The notes beneath the pieces are model-generated. The model worked only from the letters and a program-made list of their open reading frames with translations, had not been told where the DNA came from and ran no database searches. Source: Membranipora membranacea (lineage: Eukaryota > Bryozoa > Gymnolaemata > Cheilostomatida > Membraniporidae). From it: DNA of 64,000 nucleotides. The position numbers were made by a program, and so were the translations under genes. Each line of letters starts with the position of its first letter. The stretch's first letter is position 1. The stretch spans positions 21,137,387 through 21,201,386 of the forward strand of contig OU612069.1 of assembly GCA_914767715.1 (NCBI GenBank). Direction: 5' to 3'. Shown in pieces: positions 46,584 to 59,893 of the stretch.

Positions 46584-47004
46584 TATCCCATACATATTGA
46601 TGAAGATGATGAGCCGAGAGAGCTTCACAATCTGAACTCTGCACAAATATCATTAACTGAACGGATAGCCTTTAGACAGTGCCTGCCTGAGTATTGTGAT
46701 GGGTCAGGCTTCATCCAGAGACCGCCTCAGTTCCAGAGGCCGCCTCTGTTCAAGGTTGCGAAAATATTTGTGTTGTACAGCTCAGTCACCAACATCATCA
46801 CATCACAGCCTAATACAAGCAGACACCAATGAGGGAGAAGACGGGACTATTATGCAAGACGAGGTGGCCGAGGAGATTACGCCTGCTGTCACAGAAAATC
46901 ATGACAGTGAGACCCACACGACCCCACCACTCAATCGTCAGTCAGGTGATGAGGATGTATCTCAGGAGAGCAATACGGAGGTAAACTATCAATTGAGCAT
47001 GTAA
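46584..47004 (+). CDS. Possible exon region with two overlapping frames
   Basis: Frame 1: after GGTTATGGTAG, 46584-46754 is open in phase 0 (HIDEDDEPRELHNLNSAQIS, then LTERIAFRQCLPEY) up to AAG|GTTGCG. Frame 2: an ATG at 46699 opens 101 codons to 47004, beginning MGQASSRDRLSSRGRLCSRL and continuing with RKYLCC, then an acidic region, with AATACGGAG|GTAAAC (near 46980) as an alternative donor. An N-terminal glycine, basic residues and a Cys pair would suit a lipid-anchored protein. Only one frame is likely real; neither matches a known family. Confidence 0.3.
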
Positions 47005-48960
47005 TTTAATCCATTTGAATCACAGTCTATGCATCATTGCACCTTTTACCCGATTGTAAACTACAACCGACAACTTGACAACTGTTATGATTTCAAAACA
47101 AATACCTGTACCAGTATGTTAACGTATCAGGAGAGTTTAAGCAACACAGACGTTTGTTTGTGGTAATATCACAAGCTGGTACCCTGAATAATAAAACTCA
47201 AATTAAATTATAAAAGGCTAAAAAAGTGTTGCAAGAAAAATAATAATAATAATAATAATAAACTCAACTAAAACAAAAGTCATACAACTAAAAGTTGTAT
47301 GACTAATAATAAAACTGGCATAGTGTGGTGATGATACAAAGCAAAGGTGCTATATGTATGAAAAATCAGCCAAGAAAATTATAGCGGCAATTAATTTCAT
47401 CTCAGCGATAAGCAATACAATTTGAAATTATTAATTATTATGCTATCAATAATCATTGCGTGTTGCTTGCTGTTCGATTTGATTCACATTGAATGAAACA
47501 TTTAAATGCAAAGAATAATGTTACATGATAATTATTATTACACTTACAAAAATACTGCCCCTCCGTTAACATACAGTAGGTAGGATAAAGGGTTACGATC
47601 TGGTCTAATGATTAACGTATACATGTAAATCTATCATCTGAAAGAAATAGTTATAAATCCTAAGTACATGCTTATTTGCAAGCGCAATAAATTTACACAG
47701 AAACACAAAGTGAATCCTGGTGTTTTAAATGATTAATTCAAGAATCGTATTAGCAAACACATCTGTTAATTGAAAAGCAATAATAATCGTTAAAGGTGAA
47801 TTCACTGCTGCCGTGCTGACATGCTGTCAATCTGTCCTCCAGTATTGCAGATGACAAAAATTACTAGAGCAAATAATCATTTCAGATAGATAAATATCTT
47901 AGCTGTACTAACAACCATAGTAGATGTTATCCGTTTGGTAGAATAGAAGACAGTACAGTTAATTAGAATATTGAGAATGATCTGCTGTCATAGTAACAAG
48001 GTCAGCGTCTGTTGTACTGAATGTAAGATATTGTTGTATATCATAAAATCAGTGGTTTGATGGTGACGTACACACTAGAGTGCCCACTTTGGTGGCTAAA
48101 TTGACACTAGCACATAATTGCCTTACTGCAGAAGACTGGGTGTGTGACAGTGTCTTGATAAAGAAAGCTAAGTAACTATAGTGCAACAAAATGTAAAATT
48201 GTTAGAATCAGATCGTCTGAATAGACTGATACAATACCAAACCCTGAAAAGACAGAGCAGAGGAACACAACTGGATTGGTGTACTCATTGCGGGAGAGCC
48301 GGTATTTTTATTTTACTGTCAATGTATTTGAGAACACAACACAATAAGGTTAACGCAAGCGATGGTAGCTTGACTGGAAGGTGACGAAAAGTCATTTTTT
48401 TCACCGTAACGCTCAACTTGTCCTGGTAAACACTTCTGCGCGTTTTGACACCGTTTTAGTAGCCTTGTCAGTCGGCTTAAAAAAGTAGCTGCATGACAAG
48501 GCAACCATTTTAGGCGTTCGAATTGTTTGGATCAGGCCGTCGGTCCAAACGTTACCATAAGTTTTCATAGTTAGACAATACTACATACTAAAACTTGTGC
48601 ATTTACACTGTCCTTGCTTCATAACCTAGTCACTGACTGACTGATTTGAGAAACACCTGTGCTCCTATGAATGTCAGGGGTAGACAAACACTGTGACTAT
48701 TTGACAAACAGAAACAACATTGCAGAGGAATTTGTCTAATAGCAAACAGTGTCTTCCAGTATACCTTAATTAACCGCTGTCTTTAATCCAAATCTGAAAC
48801 TCTTGAAGTTCGAGCCTTGAAGGACTAGCCTGTCTGGATTGGTGTGTTGATCAGTCTGATTCCCTGGTCCATACCTTTGGCTCCCTCCCCTGATCCTGTG
48901 ACCCCTTGAAAACTACCGGATACCCTGTAAGTCATTATCCCACTGATCTGACATGAAGCA
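47005..48960. other. Gene-poor spacer
   Basis: AT-rich. It has an AAT microsatellite (47242-47262) and a perfect 12 bp hairpin AGTCATACAACT/AGTTGTATGACT (47279-47305). No coding region was recognised; open frames around 48181-48504 lack context. Confidence 0.55.
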
Positions 48961-48997
48961 CAGACCATGACCTACCACTTGATATCAGCAGTCTATT

Positions 48998-49720
48998 ACC
49001 TATGCAGTGCTTGTCACAACCCTGTGATGTGGCAGGACAATGGCTTGCTGTGCGAAGAATGTTCAACTTGGTATCATGTATCATATATGTCAGAATGTAC
49101 ACTTAGATGAATATTCAAAGCTGGACAATGGGAGTGTTGTTTGGGCATGGTTGAACAGCAACACAACCAATTATAGTCAGATAGTGTACCGAGCCCAGCA
49201 TCAAAGTAGCCACTGAAATGTGGTTGAAACCAGATGCCTACACCGCGGAGTTAGAGCCGGATGATTACAATTTTTTCCGTAGTGGTTGATCTAGCGGCAT
49301 AGGAGGCGGTATGCTTAGTGCAATACATTCCACTCTACGGAAAATAATACGAGTGAAAGCCAAAATCACTGGACAACAACAACTGCATATTGGCACTTGC
49401 TACAAGCCCGATGTCAATGACAAATCAACCATTCCCATCCTCCAAAAGTCAGTGGACAAACTCCTTGATCGACAGAATATAAACAACTACTCTAGCAGGT
49501 AATCTCAATCTGTCAGCTGGCATCGGTGTAACAACGGAATTAAGCCCAACAGCCCCACACTTACTCCATCAAGGCTTTCAACAATTTAAAGCCTCACCAA
49601 ACACGTTGAATAGTCGACCTTAATTTGGAATACTCCAGACTTAGTAAGAAATAATATTCCTGAGTGTATTAACAGAACTAAGAAATTACCTGGCATCAGG
49701 GACCACGATCTCCTACACTG
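48998..49720 (+). pseudogene. Degraded LINE: PHD-like finger plus APE endonuclease
   Basis: A first segment reads LCSACHNPVMWQDNGLLCEE followed by CSTWYHV and a degraded WECC end, the spacing of a PHD-type zinc finger. From 49210 comes TWLKPDAYTAELEPDDYNFF, a stop, then GGGMLSA, LHIGTCYKPDVND and finally WNTPDLVRN and PGIRDHDLL, all landmarks of AP-type endonucleases of CR1/Jockey-like LINEs. Several stops and shifts show it is dead. A MITE fragment cuts it off at 49725. The transcriptase is absent. Confidence 0.7.
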
Positions 49721-49724
49721 AGCA

Positions 49725-49890
49725 TACCTGACAAGTCTCCCTTTTTGGTGGGGAGCCTCCCAGTTTTTAGGGGTATTTTCCACCTCCTCCCTATCTCCCT
49801 TTCTCTCCCTTTTTTCAGCTTACTGCACCCAGAAGACTTTTTAAGCTTCTTGTTGCAAGAAAAACTATGTTTTCCTACCCCCACAGTACA
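49725..49890 (-). mobile_element. Fragment of the TACCTGACAAG element
   Basis: The reverse complement of the right half of 26092-26466 begins at CATACCTGACAAGTCTCCCT, immediately after the LINE relic. The other end is lost where the next repeat begins. Confidence 0.65.
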
Positions 49891-49944
49891 TATATCTAGA
49901 TATAATTGCCACTGCGTTTCATACCCAAGAATTGTTGGACAATT

Positions 49945-50215
49945 CTGTACAATTCTAGAATTGTTCGAAACTGACCCATATATCATTACCCCTGCCTGCT
50001 AAATAAATTACATTCATTATTGCTATTGTATAGTTATAGTATAAGCCTTTACAGTTTTAGTCAATATTATATAATTTGATTGACATTGTATTCAATGAGT
50101 TTGTATTTAGATGACCAGGCAAGATCTCCTGTAATGAATAGATATTGCTGTGCAAGGTAGCATCAAAGTCTATAATGCGGGAGGCCCAGGTTCAAATTCC
50201 CGCCGGGGCAAATCT
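49945..50215 (+). repeat. Inverted copy of the 600-890 repeat with tRNA-like end
   Basis: This is the reverse complement of 598-890 (and 52136-52800), lacking about 30 bases and the MITE, and ends in GGTTCAAATTCCCGCCGGGG. It shows that the AT-rich body plus tRNA-like tail move or spread as one unit. Confidence 0.65.
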
Positions 50216-51140
50216 TTTCTTTTCGTCATGATGGAAATCGAAAGCATTCCATTCGAATTGTCCGCTCACAATTTTTGTAAGCACAGAAAACTCTTAGTAA
50301 TGAGTATGATGACCCGACAAAATACTTATGTTCAACTCTTATGTGTTGTACCATACCCTACGTTATATTTTGTGCAATCTGTTAATATTGGCAGCAACTG
50401 CATAAATAATGATGTACAACATCGCTCACCAGTTGAGCGAGGAATTACTTTGTATCAATTGTCCTACATGCCTAAGTGGAGAGAAGTGATATGTGAAAGA
50501 GGCCATATTTTCCACAGAACCACTGACTACTGAAAATATGCTGACTGATGCTAAAAAAACTCAAACTTGGTGTCACAGCAAGTAGTACGAGTACTGATTA
50601 TTGGCATAGTCTAAACTACGCTTCTTGTGATTATTGAGAGTGAATGGCTCTCAGCTATTTCTATTTGTTAGCAAAAGATGCTCTGAGCATGGAGTTAGCT
50701 CTGATTGTTATGGTATGTGGGCTGAGGAAGGCAAAGGTAAATCAACTATTGTAAGCCTGGTATATATTCATTACCTGTCTACAAAGGAGCTCTTGTTTGT
50801 TGTTATACTATATCATTCTCAGCCATCTCAGTTATATGGTGTACAGGAAGCAACTTTGGCATTTTCTCTCTCACTCTTGGATGGTAGTTCCCTAGTAGGT
50901 GTTGGCACTAGTACAGATAGTATTAAAATGTTAGACTAAGACTAGTAGCAACACCGTTTAAAGTAATAAACCTTTCAATCTAATGGAGAGAGTTGAGTTT
51001 GATAGACATAATGCAGGCTTCTCAGATACACAATAATTATATTGGTTGTATTTTTGCTCTTTAAACCAGGCCTGCATGTCATTCACTATGGTTCCATGTC
51101 TCGAATGAGTGGTCCAATTTTGATTTTGAAACTGAAAAAC
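50216..51140. other. Spacer, no gene recognised
   Basis: Open frames at 50150-50533 and 50634-50939 have no recognised domains, no reliable splice sites and no conserved partner in the window. Confidence 0.5.
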
Positions 51141-51145
51141 ATCTG

Positions 51146-51230
51146 CCACGGCCGGAACTTGAACCCGGATCGCCTGCGTCAATTGCCCTTCAAGGCATTG
51201 TGTGCAAGCCGCCACGCCGCCTATTTGGAA
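51146..51230 (-). repeat. tRNA-like repeat (family B)
   Basis: On the minus strand GGGTTCAAGTTCC (B-box-like) follows GCGTGGCGGCTTGCACAC by tRNA-like spacing. The 5' and 3' ends do not pair as an acceptor stem, so a tRNA-derived SINE head is more likely than a tRNA gene. Confidence 0.4.
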
Positions 51231-52304
51231 TAATTGTTTGATTCAACAAGCTATTTGTATTCGCGTAAAAAAATGTCATTCGGCAGAAGCGGAAGTTGAC
51301 TTATTAAAGGTCATTCCCATGTATCGATCAAATTTAAAACTGGTGTCAAATCGATCTATGGAAACATAGTGAATAGGTCACAATGTCTTTACCTATTGAT
51401 ATCCACACAGTTGGAAGCTTTGGAGGCTATCACCACGAATCTCCCTAATGCTCACTTTTCTGTCAGTAATGCCCATTGATATCTCATCTCTCATGTGTAC
51501 ACTGCAAGCGTTATCGTGTGAATAACCGGTTATATATTTTAAATGAGGTACTTCCTACGGGTCAAGTTTTCTCCGATTTATTCTTAATTCTTCTTGATTT
51601 TCTAGGGAATTTTTCATTTCCAAAAAATGACTTCATCAGGGCAGGAGTGCCAAAGGTTGAAATTGGTTGGCTTTTTTCAGTCCCATCCAGTGGAAAAGAC
51701 AAATATAAAGCATCACATTTCAGTAGTAAGTATCTGTCGTGTAAGAGGAAAAACTCAGCACAAGTCTGAATTCCCCTTGGAAAAATCCCAATCGGGGATT
51801 GTGAGCTGATATTTAGACTGAGTCCCCAGTACTTTCAACTTTTCCTGCTCAGTCCTATTATGTCATATTATCTTTGTAATTGAGCACAGGCCTCTCACTT
51901 GTTTCCTGGTAGTTATCTTCAATATTTTATGAATCACTTAGTTGGCAATGCTCCCAAATGATAACGTTTAACCAATGAACTAAACCTTTAGTTCATTGGT
52001 TTAACTTGGTTTATTAATTTGATTTGGCGACTTAAAGTCTATGGGAAATGGGGAGTCCCCTAGCTGGAATTGTTTTATATGGGGAAACACCATGAAACAA
52101 ATCGTTTTCAAGTTGTATTATATGATTTTTGTACTGTTTCCTGCTGGGATTTGAACCTGGGCCTCCCACATTACAGACTTTGATGCTACCTTGCACAGCA
52201 ATATCTATTCATTACAGGAGATCTTGCCTGGTCATCTAAATACAAACTCATTTGATACAATGTCAATCCAATTATATAATATTGACTAGAACTGTAAAGG
52301 CTTA

Positions 52305-52678
52305 AGGTGTAGCTCCACAGGCCTACGTTATGTCTGTAACAGCTAACCGACGCTACGAATGACGTCATAGGTCAACGTTGGTTATCCTATATTGCATCGG
52401 TATAGACACACCAGCATGTTGGTCTTTGTGCCAACGCTTCATTGCCTACGCTACATTGATTGGTCAATACAATCACACCCCTCCTTTCTGATTGGCTCTC
52501 ATATTCTATAACAATTACAATTACAATAATTTTTTTTAGTGCAATATGATTGGTCAATGATATAGCATCGTTTGCACTACACAACCTACGCGTTGGCCTG
52601 TGTAGCTGGTGGAGTTGTCCCGACACGTCGCATGGGTAGGCAACTACCGATGACACGTAGGCCTGTGGAGCTACACCT
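52305..52678. mobile_element. Harbinger-type MITE, 374 bp, copy 2 only
   Basis: Perfect 24 bp terminal inverted repeats starting AGGTGTAGCTCCACAGGCCT lie between TTA at 52302-52304 and TTA at 52679-52681. Copy 1 shows the empty site with one TTA (about 775). A 3 bp TTA target duplication is diagnostic of PIF/Harbinger-type elements. Non-coding. Confidence 0.9.
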
Positions 52679-52759
52679 TTATACTATAACCATACAATAG
52701 CAATGATGAATGTAATTTATTTAGCAGGCAGGGGTAATTACACAATAATGGTTGCTGGT

Positions 52760-53744
52760 TGGGTAATGATATATGGGTCAGTTTCGAACAATTCTAGAAT
52801 CTTTGCTGCTGTTGCCTTCAATCTTTGTTTTAACTCCTCTTCCACGAGTTGGTATCCCTTGCGTTTGATGTTGTGTTTCACTTCTATCCTTCTTCTAAAT
52901 CCATCATTGTGTGGTTTGTTTCTTACTTGCACTACTCTGCTTATATCTTCCCTTAACTCCATCATCTTTGCTTTCAGTCTCTTTTTTCATGGTGGTTCTT
53001 CTTTCTTTTCATTCCAGTTCTTTGCCAACTTCTTTGTGGCAATTGCTGCACTAGCATAAAATGTATCATTCAATTCAGTAATGTTTATCAATTGGGACAT
53101 GTTCTATCACCTCATTGATCTTGCTTAGTTCTTACACTATCTTCCTTCTGTCTATATGCCTGATGATAGTCAACTTTTCTTTACCCATCTGCAGCCTTCC
53201 TCTCTGTATCTTGGTTTCCTCAACTAATTCCCTTTTCTCATCTGATAATCTGCTCTCTGTCATGATGTCTTCTTGTCTCACTGGATGGTCATATTCTCTT
53301 CCACGACCTTGGTAAATGTGTTCTAGTACACTTGGTGGGATCACTTCAACAGTTGTCTGTGCTTCTTCCATTGCCGGTGCTCCCTGATCTTCAGTCTCTC
53401 TTATCCTGATCTCATCCGATTCCTCTTTTGTAAGCCATTCCTTTCTGATAATCTTCCTTGCCTGCATCGCTAGTGTGTTTTCCGTGAGTTCAAATCCCCC
53501 TCGCTCTTGCCATGTATCCTCTCCTCATTGGCTCACTAGAATAGTAGCACTCCATAATTTTGATGTTATCTTCCCTAGTATAGCTCATTCGCTGAGTTGC
53601 TGGTCTTACTTCGCCAGTAGTAGAATGACGACCGACTCCTGCCTGGTTCACCACAGGTAGCCTGCCGGGCGAGACAGATCGAGCATTGCTCTCCCTCTCA
53701 TTCACGCCGTTACTCTGTATTGTACTCATTGTTGTATTCATCAC
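52760..53744 (-). pseudogene. LINE-type ORF, N-terminal fragment (copy 2)
   Basis: Counterpart of 860-2151 without the hAT-like MITE, so KEKLTIIRHIDRRK reads across the site. The shared frameshift after ARARG (near 53497) means the element was already broken before the segment duplicated. Confidence 0.6.
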
Positions 53745-54977
53745 GAGATATGAGTTTGTTTTCTGTCAGGGTTGGTTCCGTTATCTGTTTTTTGTCGGGG
53801 CTGGCTCCCTTAGCTGATGATTGAAGAATCTGTCCCACTCAGCAGTAGGGATTTTCTGTCAGGATTTTCTCCCTTAGGTCCAGCGAAGCGTCGGGCACCA
53901 AGCCGATATTAGTGGATCCCGGTTAAGGCCAATCCACTACTGGCGCTATATTATTATTATCATTATTATTATTATTATTATTATTTTTATCATTATTTTT
54001 ATTTATTTTTTTATTATTATGATATTATGAGACTGTCCTCACAATTATTTGATTTCAGAATTCAGTTTAGATTTATTTTGTCATGTATGTTATGTGTACA
54101 TCATCCAGGTCCTATGCAGGAAGTTAAGAGAGGTGAATTGCAACAGTGTGTTAGGGTTAAGTATTACCATGTTCTTTATTATATTCAACTTTGTAATCAG
54201 ATGATATTGATCTTTCAGAAAAATAAAGGCGCTCCTCAAAACAGTATTATCAGCTTACATAAGCTTACTTCCAAAAACAACTGAGACAGTCTCATTCCCT
54301 TCTCACACCATTACTATGACCAATCTAATTCACCATAAAGATCCATTACTCAGATTAAAACCACTTAGATAATAAATCAAGGCAAAGTGGGATCAGTATT
54401 TTCCTACTCCCAGCTAGGGCCTACACCCTTGAGACATATGGATTATTCAAAGTACGCTGTTCTTACATATAAAGCAGCCAGTGGTCATATCTTTGGTGAG
54501 GTCATCTGATTTATATGTTACAATCCAACCTTTTGCCAGGTTGTAATATCAACAACCTGTAACCCCGAATGTGTGACATGTCTGTAACTGGAGGTTATCG
54601 GGATAACTAATACAATTTAAATTGATGTAATTTACAACTCGCATGAAGAAGTGCTAGGAATATGGCTAATGTGAATATAATAATGTCATTCAAACAAAGT
54701 TATACTGTATTAACAAAATAGAATGGGAGTTAGGCTCTCTGCGGTGCACTTGGTGACTGCCTTGTTCAGCGTCCATAATATACATCAACAATAGATTAAT
54801 CGTTATTTTAATATTTTCGGTTGATTGATTTAATTTATTTACTTTGCTGCCAAATTTGTAACAGGTGGTACAGATCATATGAAGCATGCATTACAAATTA
54901 ATAAAAATAAAAAATACTTTCATAAAAAGAGATTGGCAAAAACGACTCGCTACAAAAATGAAACAGAGAGGATCTTT
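53745..54977. other. LINE leader, ATT microsatellite and non-coding spacer (copy 2)
   Basis: Counterpart of 2152-3372; the microsatellite is longer here (about 53950-54020). No gene recognised. Confidence 0.55.
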
Positions 54978-55226
54978 CTAGGCCATATATTTACTAAACA
55001 AGCTGTTTTTTGTCACACAATAGTTTGTGTAAAATAGTGGGATGTCTTTGAGCCTACTAGAGTGGCGGCCTGTGCTAGACATGCGCTTCCGCAGATGTTT
55101 GTGTAGTCTATGCTCACTATCAGCCGCAACGCTTGCTACAAAGTTTTGGTACAAAAGTTCAAGTGATGGTATTCCAGATGCAGTTAGCCTATTATCATAT
55201 GGTGTGTCCGGGTAAAAAACTCTCTA
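54978..55226 (-). pseudogene. LINE ORF2 C-terminal relic (copy 2)
   Basis: Counterpart of 3373-3622 with the same frame and terminal stop; a few substitutions only. Confidence 0.45.
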
Positions 55227-55540
55227 ACACTGCCTCTTGATAGATTATAACCTATTTTTGTTGGTATCTGATAGATAACTGAACCATGCAGGAGCGGCAT
55301 AGCACAATAAAGATCTAATATTAGCGAGGTAGAATCTTATGAGACTAGGTTCATCAACTCCAAATACTTGCGTATTTTAACTACAAACATGTAGATTAGA
55401 GATGATTTTATGTCACGTGTGAAAAAACATATTCGCAAAAAGGGTAGAAAGAATTGGCTTCCTATATCATGAAAAGGTCTTTTGACATTACTTGACTTCT
55501 GGGCCTACAATATTTAAATTTTCGGTTCTTGAAACTGTAG

Positions 55541-58500
55541 GAGAGAGAACTGGAAGATAAAATCACTAGTTTCCAGCAGTCTTATATGAAGAACGGTATA
55601 CGAGGGTTCGGGGCGCAGCATTCTCACCTCATAGAGCTGGCTGAAGTATATGAGAGACGATTTACTGAAAGCAATGATTGGAGAGATGCTCTCAAGGTCA
55701 GATTTATAAAAAACTCCACCTAAAATGTTACCACAAAAATGCAGCTTAAAAGCTCTTAACAAATATTCGAAACAGTTTAATGGATGAGGAAAAACTTTTT
55801 TGCACCATTTTCATTATTCTACACGATGATTGCAGCGAACTATGATTTTGGACTAATTATCAGTTTTGTTATTTTAAGGCATTTTCACTCTACAATTCAG
55901 CAGCAGCAGAAGCACCTAATGATGATTGGAAAACCCAGGCTTGGAATCCAGTCAGCAACTTTCTCAGCACTCGCAATAAGAGCACCGAGGAAAAATTCTA
56001 TCAAGATGTGGATGAGTTGAGAGACAAACTTTCTTCAATGAGAGATAAAGTCAAGGAACTGACTTATCGTAGCAAGCAACAGAAGACAAAAAGTGATTGC
56101 TATCAAAGTATCAAAGAAGCAGCTTTAGAATCAAACGATCTGATGGTGGACTTTGCGAGAAGTGTGATCCAGAAGGCCATTGACACTATGGTAGACGGAC
56201 CTCCCTGTGGCCTTGCAGTAGTTGGTATCGGTTCTCTTGGCAGAGGGGAAGCCACTCCCTACTCAGATGTGGAGTATATGTTCCTCATAGAGAATTCAAC
56301 GCATGAACAGTACTTTGAACGCCTCGCTGTAATGACATATTTCTTCTTTGGTTCCCTCCAAGAAACGAAGCTGAGTTCTTTAGATATTGACGAGTTGAAA
56401 GGTTGGTTCGTTGATGGCAGAATGAGAGGTTGTCAGATTGATGGTATTACAGATACTTCAGGGAATGTTCCAACAGGAAACAAGACCAGGCCAAATGTTT
56501 TTCTATCAACAAGCTCAAAATTGTTGAAGGTATACAAAGAAATACTACATCAACCATCTGAGGATGCCTCAAGAGGTGACCTCACGGCAATGCTGTCATT
56601 CACAAAGCTCATATTCTCCGATAGAAATGGAGAGAGATTGCTTCAAGAGTTTGTTGCTGGCAAACGACAGGTAGATGGAGATATGCCCCAGATAAGGATG
56701 GATGCTAACATTAAAATGTTGGCTAGCGATCTGGCTAAGTATGAGTTTTCTCCTGACTTCGATGAGTACATCACCGGGTTCTCTATGAATATCAAAACTC
56801 TCGTCTATAGATTTCCATCCCTTTTAGTCACAGATCTGTCAATAATTCTAAATAACTCAGCAAATGACTCATGGGAAACAATAGAAAGATGGTCAGGTGA
56901 CTCCTTCAAGAAATATCTGAAAATTTTACTGGCAAATGCGTGTTTGTATAGACTCTTGTGCTATATGCATACGGACTCATGCAAAGGGGATTTCGATGTG
57001 ATTAGAAATAAACAAATCCAAGCAGACATCACTGATTGCAACTCCATCCCACATCTGGTATTCAGTCCTGCGGAAATTTGGCGTATGACAACCGAAGAGT
57101 TCTACTGTATATGTGAAAACATATTATTGCTCCAAGAAAACATTATTTCAATGACTGAATGTAAAACTGCTTCACAAATAGAAGAGATCATGCAGAGAGA
57201 AATTACTGGAGGACTTCAGAGGCTGTTAGCCAACTTCTACACATGTAACTGGTCGTATGTAGTGAGAGAAGCTAGAGACTATGAGTTTGATAGTCTTGAT
57301 TCTAACATAGTATACGCTGGTGCAAGATCCTGTCTTCAAATGAGAGAATATGCAAAAGCTTTACCACTGTTCACTTTACTCAAAAAGAGGAGTCGGCATA
57401 ATACATGCAAGCCCGTGTTTGAAATGGAGATCTACCGCGGACAGGCTCGGTGTTACGAAGGCATGGATCTATTTAAAAAAGCGGAAACTACTTATAAGAA
57501 GGCTGAGGGCTTTTCTAACCGGGTAGATTGCTTAGGTAAAGAGAAAGCTTTGGTCAAACTGGAACTGGCCAGCCTTCAGGTAAGACTATATGAGGATCGA
57601 GAAAAGGCACTCGCAATGCTCTTTGAGGCACTCAAATACCTCCTGATACACGAAGCAACAGGAGGAAAGGCAGGATGTGATGAACTGCTCATCGAGTATG
57701 AAAAGTGTGGATATTATAATCGACTCCTCTTTCTCAGCAACCCGACAAGAGAGATAGCCCACTGCGCTTATGAGATAGGAAAGATTTTCGATATCTCCGG
57801 AAAAACAGTGTTAGCACATGCATATTACAGAAGGGCTCACTTTCTTGGTTTGAGAATGGTGATAGACAATGATGCTGACTGTCTAACTAAAGTGAGTCTC
57901 TTACATGACATGGGCCAAAAGTTTAATCTGCCACAATATCTGCAGCAGGCACTCGAAGTTATCAAACAGTCATCCCTGATAGATGAGAAGGCAAAACAGA
58001 TGGAATGCGAAATTCACCTCAGTGAAGCAGTCTGTTATGCCAAAGCCGAGTTGGGAAGAGCCCTCTCTCAGCTATGTGAAGGTTTGATGACGGATGAAAT
58101 ACACATGGGTGATGCAAATAGACAGATTGTTCATGACCCAGAAAGTTGGCTAAGTCAAACCAAGAGAAAACTGAATGACGTTTACCCTGACCAACAACAT
58201 TATAACTATGGGAAACTTTACAAAGCAATGGGGGATATAGCTAAAAGAGGGAAAGACAGCAGTGATACAGCCCATAGTCACTATGCAAAGGCTAAGGATG
58301 TTTTCAATAAGCTGGACTTTAAAATCAAAGCAGCGGCTGTCTACAGAGCGGATGGGGCTTTGTATTACAAAGAGAAGAACATGGAAGACGCAGATGATGC
58401 ATATGAACAGGCTCAATCATATCTAAAGGACTCTATAATTGATCAAGCATCAAAATCAGAATATGCAGAGGTTCTCTCTGAGAGAAGTGAGGTTCTTGCT

Positions 58501-59893
58501 GCTATTGGGTCTTTAGAAGAGAGTGAAACTTTGAAGTATGAAGCAGATGAGATACACAAAGAAACAGAAGCAATGAGACAAAAGTTGAACTCAGCTGTGG
58601 ATGCACACTGCAAAAGTGGTAAGGTGATTTTTTTGCGCTCATAGATTTAATCCACAGCAAAGCATTTATAGATAAAATTGAAATTCAAATAATAATGTGA
58701 TCAACATGACCATAACCCTACAACAGACTGAACATTTCATTCAAGTTTGAGGTTTGATTTAAATTTCTTCTAATGCCAATTTGCCAAAGTTATAATCTAC
58801 TTGTAATAAAAAACCTATTTTGTTAAAGAAAATCAGCACCTTTTAACATCATAATTGTTATAAATTTAATGGAACCAATCTATTATGATTCTTGGCTGTT
58901 CATACTATTTAATTTTATAAATTACTCACCAGCTTGATTTTAGTGCTATACCAAATTTATTACAGCTACAGATGGGGCAGCATATTTTGATGAGAAAGAT
59001 TTAGAGAGAGCAGAAGCTTTATACAAACAGGCACAATCAGATCTTAAGGATTGTTTTGCAAAACCAAAACCAGGTGATTTCTTGCCCTCTGGATGGTAAA
59101 ATTTGTATAAAAAACGACCTTTTAATGGGAGTTGTCCATTGTCGGGAAATGATGTTACAACTCCTACAAACCCTTTGAAAATGATCATTTTCAATTATCA
59201 GTAGCAGGATGCGTGTGGCACAGGCCTTCTGTAGTTGACGCTTGTCCGGTGGTTGTGTGACCCTTTCAATTGATAAAGTAAAGTGATTTGAGTAAATTTC
59301 GTGGTATGAACATTAAACCACCCTGTCTTTTTCAATATTTTCATAGCTGCAGGCTGTTAGAATACAACATAGGCAGACAGTAAATTTGCTTTATCTTTAG
59401 AAGTATCTGATAATAAAAATAATATCATAATTAACTCAAATCAATCAGTTTATATCAGAGTATCATGTTAGCAGTTGAAGTATTGAGACCAAACACAAAC
59501 ACAAGTGGAAGCTGCACTGAAAAAACTGCGTTGAATAAATAATCCCCTTAACATGGTATTAGAAATAGACATTACATTCACTATTCTGTTATGGTACATA
59601 ATGATTCTAAAAATGATTAGATTGAATAATAATTAATTAAGCATATTTCATGGATTATTCCTTACCAGTATGATAAATTATGATATATTTATTCATATCA
59701 TTATTGTAGATTCTGCTCATTTCCCAGGTCAGTTTAGTGTTACTTTTACACTTAATTCATTACAGCTACAGAGAACCTGGAGACCATCCCAACCACATCT
59801 GCTACTGAACCACCCGATAGAATATCGCAGTTTACCAAATATAGGGAGATGGTAGACTCTGCTCTACATTCGATGAATTTGAAGGTGGATTAG
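55541..59893 (+). CDS. Nucleotidyltransferase-TPR protein, copy 2, truncated before propeller
   Basis: Exons 55541-55696, 55879-58618, 58966-59073 and 59766-59893 keep the phases of copy 1, but the propeller exon is shorter by 82 bases net and the frame meets TAG at 59891-59893. The predicted product is 1043 residues from the first visible exon. The active-site signature is unchanged. Of 19 amino-acid differences from copy 1 in the 878-codon core, only four fall in the first ~435 codons and the rest lie in the TPR half (for example E-E to K-K, V to E, R to C). If translated as read, this is a nucleotidyltransferase-TPR protein without its propeller. Confidence 0.75.

Noticed and set aside
51146-51230. 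Functional tRNA gene on the minus strand
   Set aside because: A B-box is present, but the ends do not pair and no anticodon loop can be drawn; kept only as a tRNA-like repeat.
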